This document shows positions 26,581 through 35,108 of a stretch of 64,000 bases of DNA, in pieces. How positions within the stretch are numbered: position 1 is the stretch's first letter; each line of letters starts with the position of its first letter. Under the pieces are notes generated by a model, which searched no databases, was not told the origin of the DNA, and worked only from the letters and a program-made list of their open reading frames with translations. The position numbers and the translations under genes are program-made. The stretch comes from Candidatus Bathyarchaeum sp. (GTDB taxonomy: Archaea; Thermoproteota; Bathyarchaeia; Bathyarchaeales; Bathyarchaeaceae), in contig JAOZIB010000027.1 of NCBI GenBank assembly GCA_026014565.1, positions 1 to 64,000 on the forward strand, given 5' to 3'.

Positions 26581-27534
26581 TTGGCAGAAGATAACAATAT
26601 TAAAAACCTTCCCGGAGTTGGACCTGCAACAGCATCTAAATTAGCATCTGCAGGATTAACAACATCTGAAGCACTTTCTGTAACACCACCTAAAGAGATA
26701 ACAGAAAAAACCGGAATAGGTTTCAACACAGTTCTAAAGATTGTAAAAGCAGCCAGAGAACAACTAGGAATAGATTTCATCACTGCAGAAGACCTTTGGA
26801 AAAAAAGACAAGACATGAAAAGGGTCACAACAGGATCAGAAAATTTGAACAAACTAATGGGCGGCGGAATAGAAACACAAGCAATGACCGAACTAATAGG
26901 CGAATACGGAGTAGGAAAAACACAAATTTGTTTATCCCTTTGTGTAAGAGTTCAACTTCCTGAAGAACAAAATGGATTAAACGGAAAAGTCGTGTACATA
27001 GACACAGAAGGAACATTCATCCCAGAACGAATCTTCCAAATTGCTGAATCATTAGGACTAGACCCTCATGAAACATTAAATAACATATTTCTTGCACGGG
27101 CATACAACAGCAGCCACCAAGAAGTGTTAACTGAACACCTTTTCAAATTCTGCCCAGAAAACAATGTAAAATTAGTTGTTGTTGACTCAATGATTGGACA
27201 CTTCCGAGGAGAATATGTAGGCAGAGAAAACCTATCAGAAAGGCAACAAAAACTTAACAGCCAACTACACAAATTAATACGATTAACAGAAGCTTACAAT
27301 ATTTCAGTAGTAATTACAAACCAAGTTCAAGCTAACCCTACAGCATTCTTTGGAGACCCAAACAAACCAGCTGGTGGAAATGTAATGGCCCATGCATCAA
27401 CACATAGAGTTTACTTGCGAAAGGGTGGAAAAGGAACAAGACTTGCTACAGTGATTGATTCACCGTATTTACCTGAAGAAAAAGTAAGATTCAAAATTAC
27501 GGAAAAGGGCGTCGAAGACGCAGAAGAAGATTGA
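26581..27534 (+). CDS. radA: DNA repair and recombination protein RadA
   Basis: Archaeal RecA/Rad51 recombinase that forms filaments on single-stranded DNA and drives strand exchange. About 317 residues: helix-hairpin-helix N-terminal domain (NLPGVGPATASKLASAGL, about 9-26), Walker A GEYGVGKTQ (about 107-115), Walker B LVVVDSMIGHF, and the L2 region TNQVQANPTAFFGDP. The start is TTG 26581, because AGGTGAA just upstream is ideally spaced; the in-frame GTG at 26572 is part of that ribosome-binding site. No intein is present. Confidence 0.96.
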   Translation: MAEDNNIKNLPGVGPATASKLASAGLTTSEALSVTPPKEITEKTGIGFNTVLKIVKAAREQLGIDFITAEDLWKKRQDMKRVTTGSENLNKLMGGGIETQAMTELIGEYGVGKTQICLSLCVRVQLPEEQNGLNGKVVYIDTEGTFIPERIFQIAESLGLDPHETLNNIFLARAYNSSHQEVLTEHLFKFCPENNVKLVVVDSMIGHFRGEYVGRENLSERQQKLNSQLHKLIRLTEAYNISVVITNQVQANPTAFFGDPNKPAGGNVMAHASTHRVYLRKGGKGTRLATVIDSPYLPEEKVRFKITEKGVEDAEED

Positions 27535-27589
27535 GCAACAAGTAAGATTCAAGAAAGAAATGGTTAAAATGATATGATTGTTTTTAGAA

Positions 27590-28471
27590 TCAGGTCACTT
27601 TACTCTGATTTTTCTCTTTCTTCATGATTTTTGGGGGAAATTTAAACCCTTTTTTGGGTTCTAAATCTTTTCCTTGCTTTTTTGCGACAGATTCTTTCTC
27701 TGTTAGAACTAACGATTTGTGAACAAAGGATTTAGTGTCACCAGAAATTGCGTCGATTGTCAATGTAGCCTTTTCTTGGTTCTTTAGGTTTTCGACAACA
27801 ACATCATACATAGGTTTGTAGATTACTGCACGGTCGAAAATATTGAACAGTTCATCATGGATGCTGGTTATTTCTTCAGGTCTGTTAATCAGTTTGGTTT
27901 TAAGTACTTCAATTTCTTTTTCGTTTTGTAGGGAAGTGATGCCAAATTTTTCGTCTATGGTACTTAAGGTTTTTTCAGGTTGATCTTCAAAGGGCACAAG
28001 GGGTAACTTTTCAAAGCTTACTTCATGCCATTGAGTGTCAAAAATAATACGGGATTTTTTCTCTAGTTTGTAGCGTCCTACTCCAGATATTTTTACTGTT
28101 TTCGAGGCAGTTTTTAGGTGATCTTTTAAGGAAACAGGTTTTAGTTTTCCACCAAAAAGTTTGAGGTTTACCATGCTCTCGTCAACTTGAATATTGCGAA
28201 CCCAGTTTTTAGAGTATTCAATATGGTAAGTTCCTTCAGCAACTACGTAAGGTTCAAAATATTTTTCAATGGAGATAATCTGGACTTCTTCAGGTCGAGG
28301 TTTTATGAAATATAGCTTTCGAAACAGGTCAGCTTTCATTTTTTCTGCAGTTTGCCTTATTGTTTTTTGGTCAATACGGGATTTGTAAACAATAATTTTG
28401 CGTTCAACTATTTTTTCGGGGATAGGACTGGAGTTCGTCAATAGAAACGCCATCATTTCATAAGAGATCAT
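27590..28471 (-). CDS. conserved-looking cytoplasmic protein, function unknown
   Basis: A 293-residue protein with no signal peptide or membrane helix, rich in lysine and with a basic C-terminus (KKGFKFPPKIMKKEKN). An N-terminal stretch IVERKIIVYKSRIDQKTIRQ and a central FGGKLKPVSLKDHL give no match I recognise. It lies upstream of nothing obvious on its strand and downstream of the TFS gene by 113 bases, so cotranscription with tfs is possible. No function proposed. Confidence 0.7.
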   Translation of the reverse strand: MISYEMMAFLLTNSSPIPEKIVERKIIVYKSRIDQKTIRQTAEKMKADLFRKLYFIKPRPEEVQIISIEKYFEPYVVAEGTYHIEYSKNWVRNIQVDESMVNLKLFGGKLKPVSLKDHLKTASKTVKISGVGRYKLEKKSRIIFDTQWHEVSFEKLPLVPFEDQPEKTLSTIDEKFGITSLQNEKEIEVLKTKLINRPEEITSIHDELFNIFDRAVIYKPMYDVVVENLKNQEKATLTIDAISGDTKSFVHKSLVLTEKESVAKKQGKDLEPKKGFKFPPKIMKKEKNQSKVT

Positions 28472-28584
28472 GTTAATTATTATTTATGAATATCAATTAC
28501 GTATTATTCATCCACAAAATATGCTAATAACTATTTACAGTTAAAATTGAATAAGAAAATCAACAATAGTAAAAAAGTGAAAAA

Positions 28585-28911
28585 TTAGGTATAGAGCCTA
28601 AAAGTGTGGTTACATTTTGTGCATCTAAAGAATTGCGTTGCTCCTTCATCACCTGAACGAGTTTGCACTTGCCAAGTGTAAGCCAAGTTGTTCTCACATT
28701 TAGGGCATTTAATTTCTGCAGTAGGATTTGCATTCAAACCTTGGTCTTCTTTTCCGATGACTACAATTGTTTCACGTGGCTTTTTTGGACCAACAGTTTT
28801 AACTTCAGGTTCTTTGGTTTTTTTGCATTTACAAACAGGACAAATAAAAACTGCGCCGTCTTTAGTTCGTTTCATAACCATCCGTTTTCCACATGAAGAA
28901 CAAAATTCCAT
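28585..28911 (-). CDS. tfs: transcription factor S (TFIIS-like / RpoM)
   Basis: Stimulates transcript cleavage by stalled RNA polymerase. The 108-residue protein has an N-terminal zinc ribbon (FCSSCGKR...CPVCKCKK) and a C-terminal zinc ribbon with CPKCENN and VQTRSGDEGATQFFRCTKC. The Asp-Glu pair in this loop is the catalytic pair that reaches the polymerase active site, so the protein should be cleavage-active. Confidence 0.93.
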   Translation of the reverse strand: MEFCSSCGKRMVMKRTKDGAVFICPVCKCKKTKEPEVKTVGPKKPRETIVVIGKEDQGLNANPTAEIKCPKCENNLAYTWQVQTRSGDEGATQFFRCTKCNHTFRLYT

Positions 28912-28988
28912 TACTCGTCTCTTCCTTTAACAAGGCTAATGAATTAGTCATCATTAAATATTAACGTATTTGCAAATCGTCCTGTCGT

Positions 28989-29513
28989 TCACGATTTTTG
29001 TACTTTTTCTAAGATGTTTTCAATATCAGGCAATATCAGTTGCGTGATAACCAGCTTAACAGAATCCAAAGACTCAGGAATGCAAAAAAGCACCTTTTCG
29101 TGATCGGTAATTCCGGCTAATGCACGCAAAGTTATTGCTCTCAAACCAATTTTTTCGTAGATAAGTTTTCGAAATATTTCAGCAAATCCGGGCATTGTTT
29201 TAACCATTAATGGTCGTAAGCATTCTAAGGTTATTTCTGAAATTCTTAGTCCGGTTCCGCCACAAACAATTATTGCATCAACAGATTCAGAGGTGATAAC
29301 ATTACCTACTTGTTTTCCAAGCATGACACGGTCATCAGGCAAAAATTGAATTGAAACTACAGCGTAACCAGCTGAAGTAACAAGGTTATCAATTAAATCA
29401 CTTAAAGGATTAGAGAATTGTTGATTTTTTCTGAACTTTTCATAAAGTATCGAATTACAGATGATTAAAGCAAAATTGATTGTGTGCGTATTTCTGTTCA
29501 GTTTTTCAGTCAC
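28989..29513 (-). CDS. MoaB/MogA-family molybdopterin adenylyltransferase-like protein
   Basis: A 174-residue MoCF-biosynthesis-domain protein. It contains VDAIIVCGGTGLRISEITLE (about 79-98), matching the 'GGTG....D.T.e' nucleotide/molybdopterin site, and MPGFAEIFRKLIYEKIG followed by LRALAGI. The family adenylylates molybdopterin before metal insertion. The aspartate expected in the 'R(D)vT' position is replaced by 'ISEIT', so activity is plausible but not certain. Start is GTG 29513. Confidence 0.82.
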   Translation of the reverse strand: MTEKLNRNTHTINFALIICNSILYEKFRKNQQFSNPLSDLIDNLVTSAGYAVVSIQFLPDDRVMLGKQVGNVITSESVDAIIVCGGTGLRISEITLECLRPLMVKTMPGFAEIFRKLIYEKIGLRAITLRALAGITDHEKVLFCIPESLDSVKLVITQLILPDIENILEKVQKS

Positions 29514-29578
29514 TTGTATGTTCCAGCTAATAAGGGAAAGTAATCAAACACATACAACATCTAAAGGGAAGTTGAGCT

Positions 29579-29845
29579 TTATTTAGTCTGCTCCCAATTT
29601 TCCATTAGTTGCCTAATCATTAATGCTCTAGGATTTTCTTCGTTATAACGAAAAATGCGTATTCTCCCAAAAGTCTTGTGACGAACAAGTTTGTTGCTTT
29701 CTAATAGCTCCAAATGTTGATTTGTAGTGGCATAGTTTAATCCAGCGCGTCGTGCAATTTCAGAAATGTTCAATTCTCCAATTTCAGATAAAATTCTAAG
29801 AATTTTAACTCGTCCTTTTGAAGAAAAAACCTCCTCAATTGCCAT
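29579..29845 (-). CDS. winged-helix transcriptional regulator (ArsR-like)
   Basis: An 88-residue DNA-binding protein with the pattern SKGRVKILRILSEIGELNIS, AGLNYATTNQHLELLESNKLV and VRHKTFGRIRIFRYNE, i.e. a recognition helix and wing. It has no metal-binding cysteines. The gene begins one base after the stop of the Orc1/Cdc6 gene, so the two are cotranscribed. It may regulate that gene or its own operon. Confidence 0.85.
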   Translation of the reverse strand: MAIEEVFSSKGRVKILRILSEIGELNISEIARRAGLNYATTNQHLELLESNKLVRHKTFGRIRIFRYNEENPRALMIRQLMENWEQTK

Positions 29846-29846
29846 T

Positions 29847-31037
29847 TTAGTTGTACCGTCCTTTTTGGGACATTACTTTCGTAATTTCTTGTTCCAAGTC
29901 AGAGGCTGGAACCCGCGATAAACCAATCATTGTTGTTTTTCCCCGTTGACCCACTCCAGAAAGCATGGTTTCAATTATTCCAGTAGTAGAAAGAGAGTTT
30001 ACATACTTCCACAGTTGAGTGTGCCCACGAGGCTTTTCTTCATATTCTTCACATACGAGTTCATAAGATTCTTCGGCTTCGCCCATGGAAACATAAGCAG
30101 AATCTGTTTGTTTGAAGTAACGTGCCACAGCTAAAAGAAACAATTTTTCGTGTAAACTAAGTTCAACTATCATGTCTCGGCGTACAACTGGATAAACACT
30201 TGCAACTGCTTTTCTGACACACTCAGGTGTAACTTCTCGAAGTTCTGAAGCATCAGCATATTTTCCTGCCCGCCACAAAAGTTCAATAGAATAACGGGCG
30301 TTTCCTTGTTCAGAGTTTCCTAACTCAGCAATTAGTGTTAAGCTCTGAGAAGGCACAGCACCATCCATGAATGCGAGATTTACTCTGTCTGCGAGAATGT
30401 CTTCAAGTTGAGATTCTGAGTAATCAGGCAACCGTATAATGTTACGTTGAAGGGTGCTTCTTGTGCTGGGGTCTAAAGAGTCAAGTTGTTCGTCTTGACG
30501 AAGAATGCAAATAAGAGATAATCGTTTAGGGGAATCAATTCTGTCTTCTTGAATGCGCGACAAATTATACAATGGGTCAGAGCCTTCATTTTGAACAAGC
30601 GATTCTAATTCGTCCAAAGTCAAGATCAAGTAGGCGTCTTTATCATCAAGAATTTGCATCAAGGCCTGCAGGAGTTCTTCTGCGGAGTAACCACGCCTAG
30701 GAAAATTAGGATAAAACTTTGATATTGTACGTTGAAGAATCATAAACAGGCTGCCTTTGCATTCACGGCAGTTGATGTGAACATAATTAAGATTGATTTT
30801 GCGTTGTTTTGCTTCTTTTACGATGCTTAAACCAAAATGTTGAGAAAGAACAGTTTTCCCAGTTCCAATGTTTCCCATTATCAAAGCTCGTTGAGTCATT
30901 CTTCCGGGGTTTTCCACAGTAAAACGGAAAAATTGATTCAATAAGTTGAGTTGAAGTTTTCTGTGAAGCAACTGATCTGGAACATAATTTATGTCGAGTT
31001 TAATTTCGTCTTTGAAAACACTGGAGTACCGAGACAT
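29847..31037 (-). CDS. Orc1/Cdc6-type AAA+ replication initiator-like ATPase
   Basis: A 396-residue AAA+ protein. Walker A is MGNIGTGKTVL (about 54-64), Walker B LILTLDELESL (about 138-148), followed by a sensor region (SLICILRQDEQL) and a C-terminal winged helix (about 310-390). It resembles archaeal Orc1/Cdc6 initiators, which bind origin recognition boxes and load MCM. The N-terminus RYSSVFKDEIKLDINYVPD and HRKLQLNLL is typical. It may instead be a diverged paralogue, since no clear origin boxes are seen beside it. A winged-helix gene follows in the same operon. Confidence 0.85.
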   Translation of the reverse strand: MSRYSSVFKDEIKLDINYVPDQLLHRKLQLNLLNQFFRFTVENPGRMTQRALIMGNIGTGKTVLSQHFGLSIVKEAKQRKINLNYVHINCRECKGSLFMILQRTISKFYPNFPRRGYSAEELLQALMQILDDKDAYLILTLDELESLVQNEGSDPLYNLSRIQEDRIDSPKRLSLICILRQDEQLDSLDPSTRSTLQRNIIRLPDYSESQLEDILADRVNLAFMDGAVPSQSLTLIAELGNSEQGNARYSIELLWRAGKYADASELREVTPECVRKAVASVYPVVRRDMIVELSLHEKLFLLAVARYFKQTDSAYVSMGEAEESYELVCEEYEEKPRGHTQLWKYVNSLSTTGIIETMLSGVGQRGKTTMIGLSRVPASDLEQEITKVMSQKGRYN

Positions 31038-31076
31038 AGTTCAGCCCTTTTTTCCACGAGTGCAATAATGGTTTCT

Positions 31077-31088
31077 ATCTCTTTAAAA
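31077..31088 (-). promoter_or_regulatory. putative TATA box for the Orc1/Cdc6-like gene
   Basis: On the minus strand ACCTTTTAAAGAG lies about 40-50 bases before the ATG, a plausible archaeal TATA element leaving a leader of roughly 20 bases. Assigned by pattern only. Confidence 0.35.
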
Positions 31089-31181
31089 GGTTATTGAGGT
31101 CCCACAAAGCTGAAAATTAGATTTTTCGAGCATGCCAAATACTATAAGAAAATCAAAATAAATAATTCACAGGGGGAAAAA

Positions 31182-31336
31182 TTGTCAAACATTAGAGAAA
31201 TGTTAACTGACATGATGTTTGACATCATGATGCTTTGCCTGCAATCATTGCTTCCATAATCATTGTAGTAATGGGATATTTTGCTGGAAAATTCGTTGAC
31301 CGTGCAGTAAACAAACTCATTGAAAAATGGGAATAG
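31182..31336 (+). pseudogene. frameshifted small MscS-type membrane-helix protein
   Basis: After AGGGGG (31171), TTG 31182 begins a frame reading LSNIREMLTDMMFDIMML, which then hits a stop at TAA near 31258. One frame over, the sequence continues as LPAIIASIIIVVMGYFAGK and FVDRAVNKLIEKWE, ending at TAG 31334-31336. Joined by a one-base shift around 31233-31240, the product is a ~50-residue protein with one helix of the 'conserved TM helix' type found at the N-terminus of MscS-family proteins. It could be a broken gene, a sequencing error, or two short overlapping frames. A T-rich terminator-like stretch follows at about 31360-31377. Confidence 0.5.
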
Positions 31337-31399
31337 AAAAAAGCTTTGAAAACCATATCCCCATTTTCTTTTTTATATCGAAATGCTGAGTTAGTCTGT

Positions 31400-31411
31400 A
31401 ATGTTATAAAA
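31400..31411 (+). promoter_or_regulatory. putative TATA box for the secreted TIM-barrel gene
   Basis: ATGTTATAAAAC is a good TATA element about 50 bases before the proposed CTG start, giving a leader that contains the GGAG at 31444. Pattern match only. Confidence 0.35.
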
Positions 31412-31456
31412 CGGAAAAGCAGATTGTGTAGTGACTAATGAAAGGAGAAAACGAAA

Positions 31457-32632
31457 CTGAAAATTAATACAGTTCTGCTCGGTTTGGTTCTTGTTGTAAT
31501 TGTTGGTTCTCCAATTTTGTGGATAGCATTTAATCAAAAGTTAGAACCAGATTTTTTTGTGGGTGTAGAATATGCTATCGACAATTACAGTGTTGAAGGC
31601 TGTAAAGCATTAGTTGATAAAGTGAAGGATTACACTAACGTCTTTATTGTTGACACAGTTGGGATAACATATGACATAGACAATCTTAACGAAGTTTGCG
31701 ATTATGTCTACGATTCTGGTTTGTATTTTTATGTGTTCTTCATTTCGTTGGTTTATCAACAAGATGACGGTGACTATGTTTTGAGATACAATTATTATCC
31801 GCACCTATGGATTGCAGAAGCAACAGAAAAATATGGTGAAAAATTCTTGGGAGCTTACGCCATGGATGAGCCGGGGGGCAACCAGTTAGATGATGGAAGT
31901 TTTCAGATGGTAAACTCAGCAGAAACCCAATCAGAAGCCGCAGCAAACTTTGTTGACCTGCTTAACCGGCACACAAGTTATTATTCGTATGCAAGTGAGT
32001 GTGAAAACATCAAGTTGCTAACTTCAGAGTATGGTTTGTACTGGTATGATTACAAAGCAGGATACGATGTGGTTTTAGTTGAATATGCATGGAATCACAG
32101 CAGACCCTTACACACTGCCCTGTGCAGAGGAGCGGCAAACTTACAACACAAAGAGTGGGGAGTTATGGTCACATGGACGTATAATGACGTCCCTTACATC
32201 GTTTCTGGGGACGAGCTTTACGCAGATTTGATTTCAGCCTATCATGCAGGAGCAAAATATGTGACTGTTTTTGACCACCCAGACACAAATTACTCAGACT
32301 ATGGCATACTAACAGAGGAGCACTTTGAAGCCCTTGAAAACTTTTGGAATTATGTTAAAGAAAACCCCACAAAACACGGAAGTTTGAAAGCCTCTGCAGT
32401 TTATGTTCTTCCAGAAAACTTTGGTTTTGGTTTCCGATATGCCAACGACCAAATCTGGGGATTATGGAGCGGCGACACAGACGAGCGAACAGAAAAAATT
32501 TGGAATGACGTTAACAGCCTAGTAGAGAAGTATGGTTTTAGCTTGGACATTGTTTTTAGTGACCCAGAATACAATGATGAGCTCCCATGGCAGTATGAAG
32601 AAGTTTTTTTCTGGAACAAAAAAATTGATTAA
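31457..32632 (+). CDS. membrane-anchored or secreted TIM-barrel glycoside-hydrolase-like protein
   Basis: From CTG 31457 the product is 391 residues: a signal-like N-terminus KINTVLLGLVLVVIVGSPIL followed by a soluble domain rich in aromatic residues. Alternating strands and helices (FVGVEYAIDN, NVFIVDTVG, LYFYVFFISLVYQ, FLGAYAMDEPGG, VVLVEYAW, GVMVTWTYNDVPY, KYVTVFDHPD) suggest a TIM barrel. The acidic residues in AMDEPGG and VEYAW are possible catalytic pairs. GGAG at 31444-31447 supports the CTG start; the later TTG 31484 would cut off the basic residue before the helix. Glycosidase activity is inference. Confidence 0.7.
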   Translation: MKINTVLLGLVLVVIVGSPILWIAFNQKLEPDFFVGVEYAIDNYSVEGCKALVDKVKDYTNVFIVDTVGITYDIDNLNEVCDYVYDSGLYFYVFFISLVYQQDDGDYVLRYNYYPHLWIAEATEKYGEKFLGAYAMDEPGGNQLDDGSFQMVNSAETQSEAAANFVDLLNRHTSYYSYASECENIKLLTSEYGLYWYDYKAGYDVVLVEYAWNHSRPLHTALCRGAANLQHKEWGVMVTWTYNDVPYIVSGDELYADLISAYHAGAKYVTVFDHPDTNYSDYGILTEEHFEALENFWNYVKENPTKHGSLKASAVYVLPENFGFGFRYANDQIWGLWSGDTDERTEKIWNDVNSLVEKYGFSLDIVFSDPEYNDELPWQYEEVFFWNKKID

Positions 32633-32655
32633 ACGTATAACAGAGGTGTTGCGTT

Positions 32656-33156
32656 GTGGCAAATGTTGATTCAAAGTTGGTTTCACAGTTTTCAACGTGT
32701 GGAGTTTACACTTTGTTATTGTTTGTATCACATGAAGTAACAGTAACTGCAGGAAAACTTGGCAAACAAAAATTTCCAAGAGGATATTATACGTATACTG
32801 GCTCAGCATTAGGTAAAGGTGCATCTTTAAAAAATCGGATTTCTAGACATTTAAAGAAAGAAAAAAAGATGTTTTGGCATATCGATTATTTATTAGCGAA
32901 CAAAAGCGTTTCAGTTAGATTAATTGTTGTGGCAGAAACCAAGAAGAAAATTGAGTGCAAAGTTAACTGCTACTTGAAAGACACGTCTGGAGCAAAAATT
33001 TTGGTTAAGGGATTTGGGGCTTCTGATTGCAAAAACAATTGTGAAAGTCATTTGTTGTATTTTCCAGACAATGCAGAGCCAAAAAAATTGATTCGGGAAC
33101 ATGTTAAAAATCTACAAGAACTGCAAGGTGTTTTGTCTGTTATTGTAATTAAATAG
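32656..33156 (+). CDS. DUF123-type GIY-YIG domain protein
   Basis: A 166-residue protein. CGVYTLLLFV and RGYYTYTGSALGKG form the GIY-YIG pair (about 17-26 and 45-58), followed by SLKNRISRHLKKEKKMFWHIDYLL, the usual DUF123 core with the conserved arginine and histidine. Four cysteines occur in the second half (CKVNC, CKNNC). DUF123 proteins are assumed to be nucleases related to the UvrC/homing-endonuclease fold, but their substrate is unknown. The start is GTG 32656 behind GAGGTG. Confidence 0.85.
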   Translation: MANVDSKLVSQFSTCGVYTLLLFVSHEVTVTAGKLGKQKFPRGYYTYTGSALGKGASLKNRISRHLKKEKKMFWHIDYLLANKSVSVRLIVVAETKKKIECKVNCYLKDTSGAKILVKGFGASDCKNNCESHLLYFPDNAEPKKLIREHVKNLQELQGVLSVIVIK

Positions 33157-33171
33157 AACCAATTAGGACAA

Positions 33172-33846
33172 CTATTTTTTCCTATTTCGTTTTTTGGGGA
33201 TTATGGTCAAGGTTAAAAAGAATCCCGCCAAAAAGCCTCCAATATGGGCGGTGTGGGCAATGTTTTCAACGATTCCCGAGGTCACATATGCAGTTTCTGT
33301 TAATATGGTTATGAAAACAACCAGAAGTGTAGGAAGGGGCAGAGGAATAAAGCCAAAAAGTTTAAGGGACCAGCGGAAAGGAAAAAGAATTGCAAACGCT
33401 GCTAGGATTCCAAAGATTGCTCCAGAAGCTCCGATTGTGGGTATTGTGCTTGAACTGTTTAGATAGGCGTGGAAAAGTCCAGCAATAATTCCACATACCA
33501 AGTAGAGACCTAAAAATCGAAAGTTCCCTAGCTCTCGTTCTACTGCATCCGCGCTTAGCAACAAGAATATCATGTTGATTCCAAGATGAATCAGGTCCGC
33601 GTGCAAAAACATCGAAGTTACTAAAGAAAGAAGATTATTTCCACTCATTATTTGAGCGGGAACTAGTCCGTAAGTTGCGATGAGCGTATTATAGGATTCA
33701 GGGTTTGTGATGCTTCGGATGAAAACGATAATGTTCACTGCAATGAGTAGGTATGAAAATATTGCAATTTTTGAGGACAAGTTAATCCACCATGAATTGT
33801 TAACGGAATAATTCTTTTCAGGAACAATAAAATCTTTTGTCAACAA
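33172..33846 (-). CDS. rhomboid-family intramembrane serine protease
   Basis: A 224-residue membrane protein with six or so helices. The catalytic serine lies in TIGASGAIFGILAAF (GxSG, about 141-155) and the catalytic histidine in HTAHIGGFLAGFFL (about 197-210). LFLHADLIHLGINMIFLL is the typical helix 2 with conserved H and N. It cleaves transmembrane segments of other proteins within the membrane. The start is TTG 33846; substrates are unknown. Confidence 0.92.
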   Translation of the reverse strand: MLTKDFIVPEKNYSVNNSWWINLSSKIAIFSYLLIAVNIIVFIRSITNPESYNTLIATYGLVPAQIMSGNNLLSLVTSMFLHADLIHLGINMIFLLLSADAVERELGNFRFLGLYLVCGIIAGLFHAYLNSSSTIPTIGASGAIFGILAAFAILFPFRWSLKLFGFIPLPLPTLLVVFITILTETAYVTSGIVENIAHTAHIGGFLAGFFLTLTIIPKKRNRKK

Positions 33847-33934
33847 GCAACCAAGTTATTCAGCAACAATTGTTAATATGGAACAACGTACACAGTTTTA
33901 ATCATAAAAGTAAATGAATCTTTCTTGAAGGAAA

Positions 33935-35032
33935 GTGAATCAAACGACCAAAACAGTTCTGGTGTATTCTCCAAAGTATTTGTTGCACAAAACTGGATCA
34001 GATCATCCTGAGGTTCCATCTCGGCTCAGAGTGATTAAAAAGGAACTGAAAAAAAGTGGCATCCTAACAAACAAGAACTGTCTTTTAGTTGAACCAGAAC
34101 CAGCAAGCATTGACGATTTGAAATTGGTTCATGATGTGGGTTATATTCATGTGATTAAACAGGTTTGCAGTTGTGGCGGAGGAATGTTAGACAAAGAAGA
34201 CACCGTGGTGTCCTCTGAATCATATGAAGTAGCTCGTTTGGCTGCGGGGGGTGTTTTGAAAGCAGTTGATTTGGTGATGAACAAAAAATGCAACAACGGT
34301 TTTGCATTTGTTAGACCCCCAGGGCATCATGCAGGCTCAAATTATCCTATGGGTTTTTGTGTTTTCAACAACGTCGCTGTAGCTGCAGCCCATTTGCTAA
34401 AAAATTATGGTCTTGAACGCATTCTGATTTTAGACATTGACGTCCACCATGGAAATGGAACCCAAGAAATTTTTTACAACAACAAAAAAGTACTGTACAT
34501 AAGCATACACGAAGACCCAATCGACTTTCCGTTAACGGGCTTTGCAGATGAAGTCGGCGAAGGCAAAGGACAAGGATACTCTGTTAATGTTCCCCTTCCT
34601 TACGGGTCAGACGACAAAATTTACTTAACAGCATTTAACGACGTTGTAGCACCAATAATAAACCAATTCCAGCCCCAGTTCATTTTGATTTCAGCTGGAT
34701 TTGACAGCCACTATAAAGACCCAATAGGTAACTTGTATGTTTCATCACGTAGTTACATGAAAATTTTTGATTTTGTTTTGGAAGCTGCCTCAAAATTTTG
34801 TCAAGGAAAAGTTGTAGCAGTTCTAGAAGGAGGCTATGATTTAGCGCATCTGGGGAAACTTGCTTGTGGGGTAATTGCAAAAATGGCTGAAATTCCATAT
34901 AGTTTCACGGATAAACCATATTGTGCAAGTCTAAAAGTGAGAAAGAAAGCAACGAAAATGTTGAGTCAGATAGAAAAGGTACAAATGAAGTTCTGGAATA
35001 TTACACAGGAAACGTTTGTCAAGAAATGTTGA
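33935..35032 (+). CDS. histone deacetylase / AcuC-family amidohydrolase
   Basis: A 365-residue arginase/deacetylase-fold enzyme. Zinc and catalytic residues are in RPPGHHAGSNYPMGFCVFNN (about 128-147), LDIDVHHGNGTQEIFY (about 169-184), SAGFDSHYKDPIG (about 252-264) and VLEGGYDLAHL. The family removes acetyl or other acyl groups from amines on proteins or small molecules such as polyamines. Start is GTG 33935. The target in this organism is unknown. Confidence 0.92.
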   Translation: MNQTTKTVLVYSPKYLLHKTGSDHPEVPSRLRVIKKELKKSGILTNKNCLLVEPEPASIDDLKLVHDVGYIHVIKQVCSCGGGMLDKEDTVVSSESYEVARLAAGGVLKAVDLVMNKKCNNGFAFVRPPGHHAGSNYPMGFCVFNNVAVAAAHLLKNYGLERILILDIDVHHGNGTQEIFYNNKKVLYISIHEDPIDFPLTGFADEVGEGKGQGYSVNVPLPYGSDDKIYLTAFNDVVAPIINQFQPQFILISAGFDSHYKDPIGNLYVSSRSYMKIFDFVLEAASKFCQGKVVAVLEGGYDLAHLGKLACGVIAKMAEIPYSFTDKPYCASLKVRKKATKMLSQIEKVQMKFWNITQETFVKKC

Positions 35033-35108
35033 CTGTAGCAAGTAATCAGGAAGTCAAGAAACTTTGACAAAAACCCTTTTACATTTTATAACAAGGTACA
35101 ATTGATAT

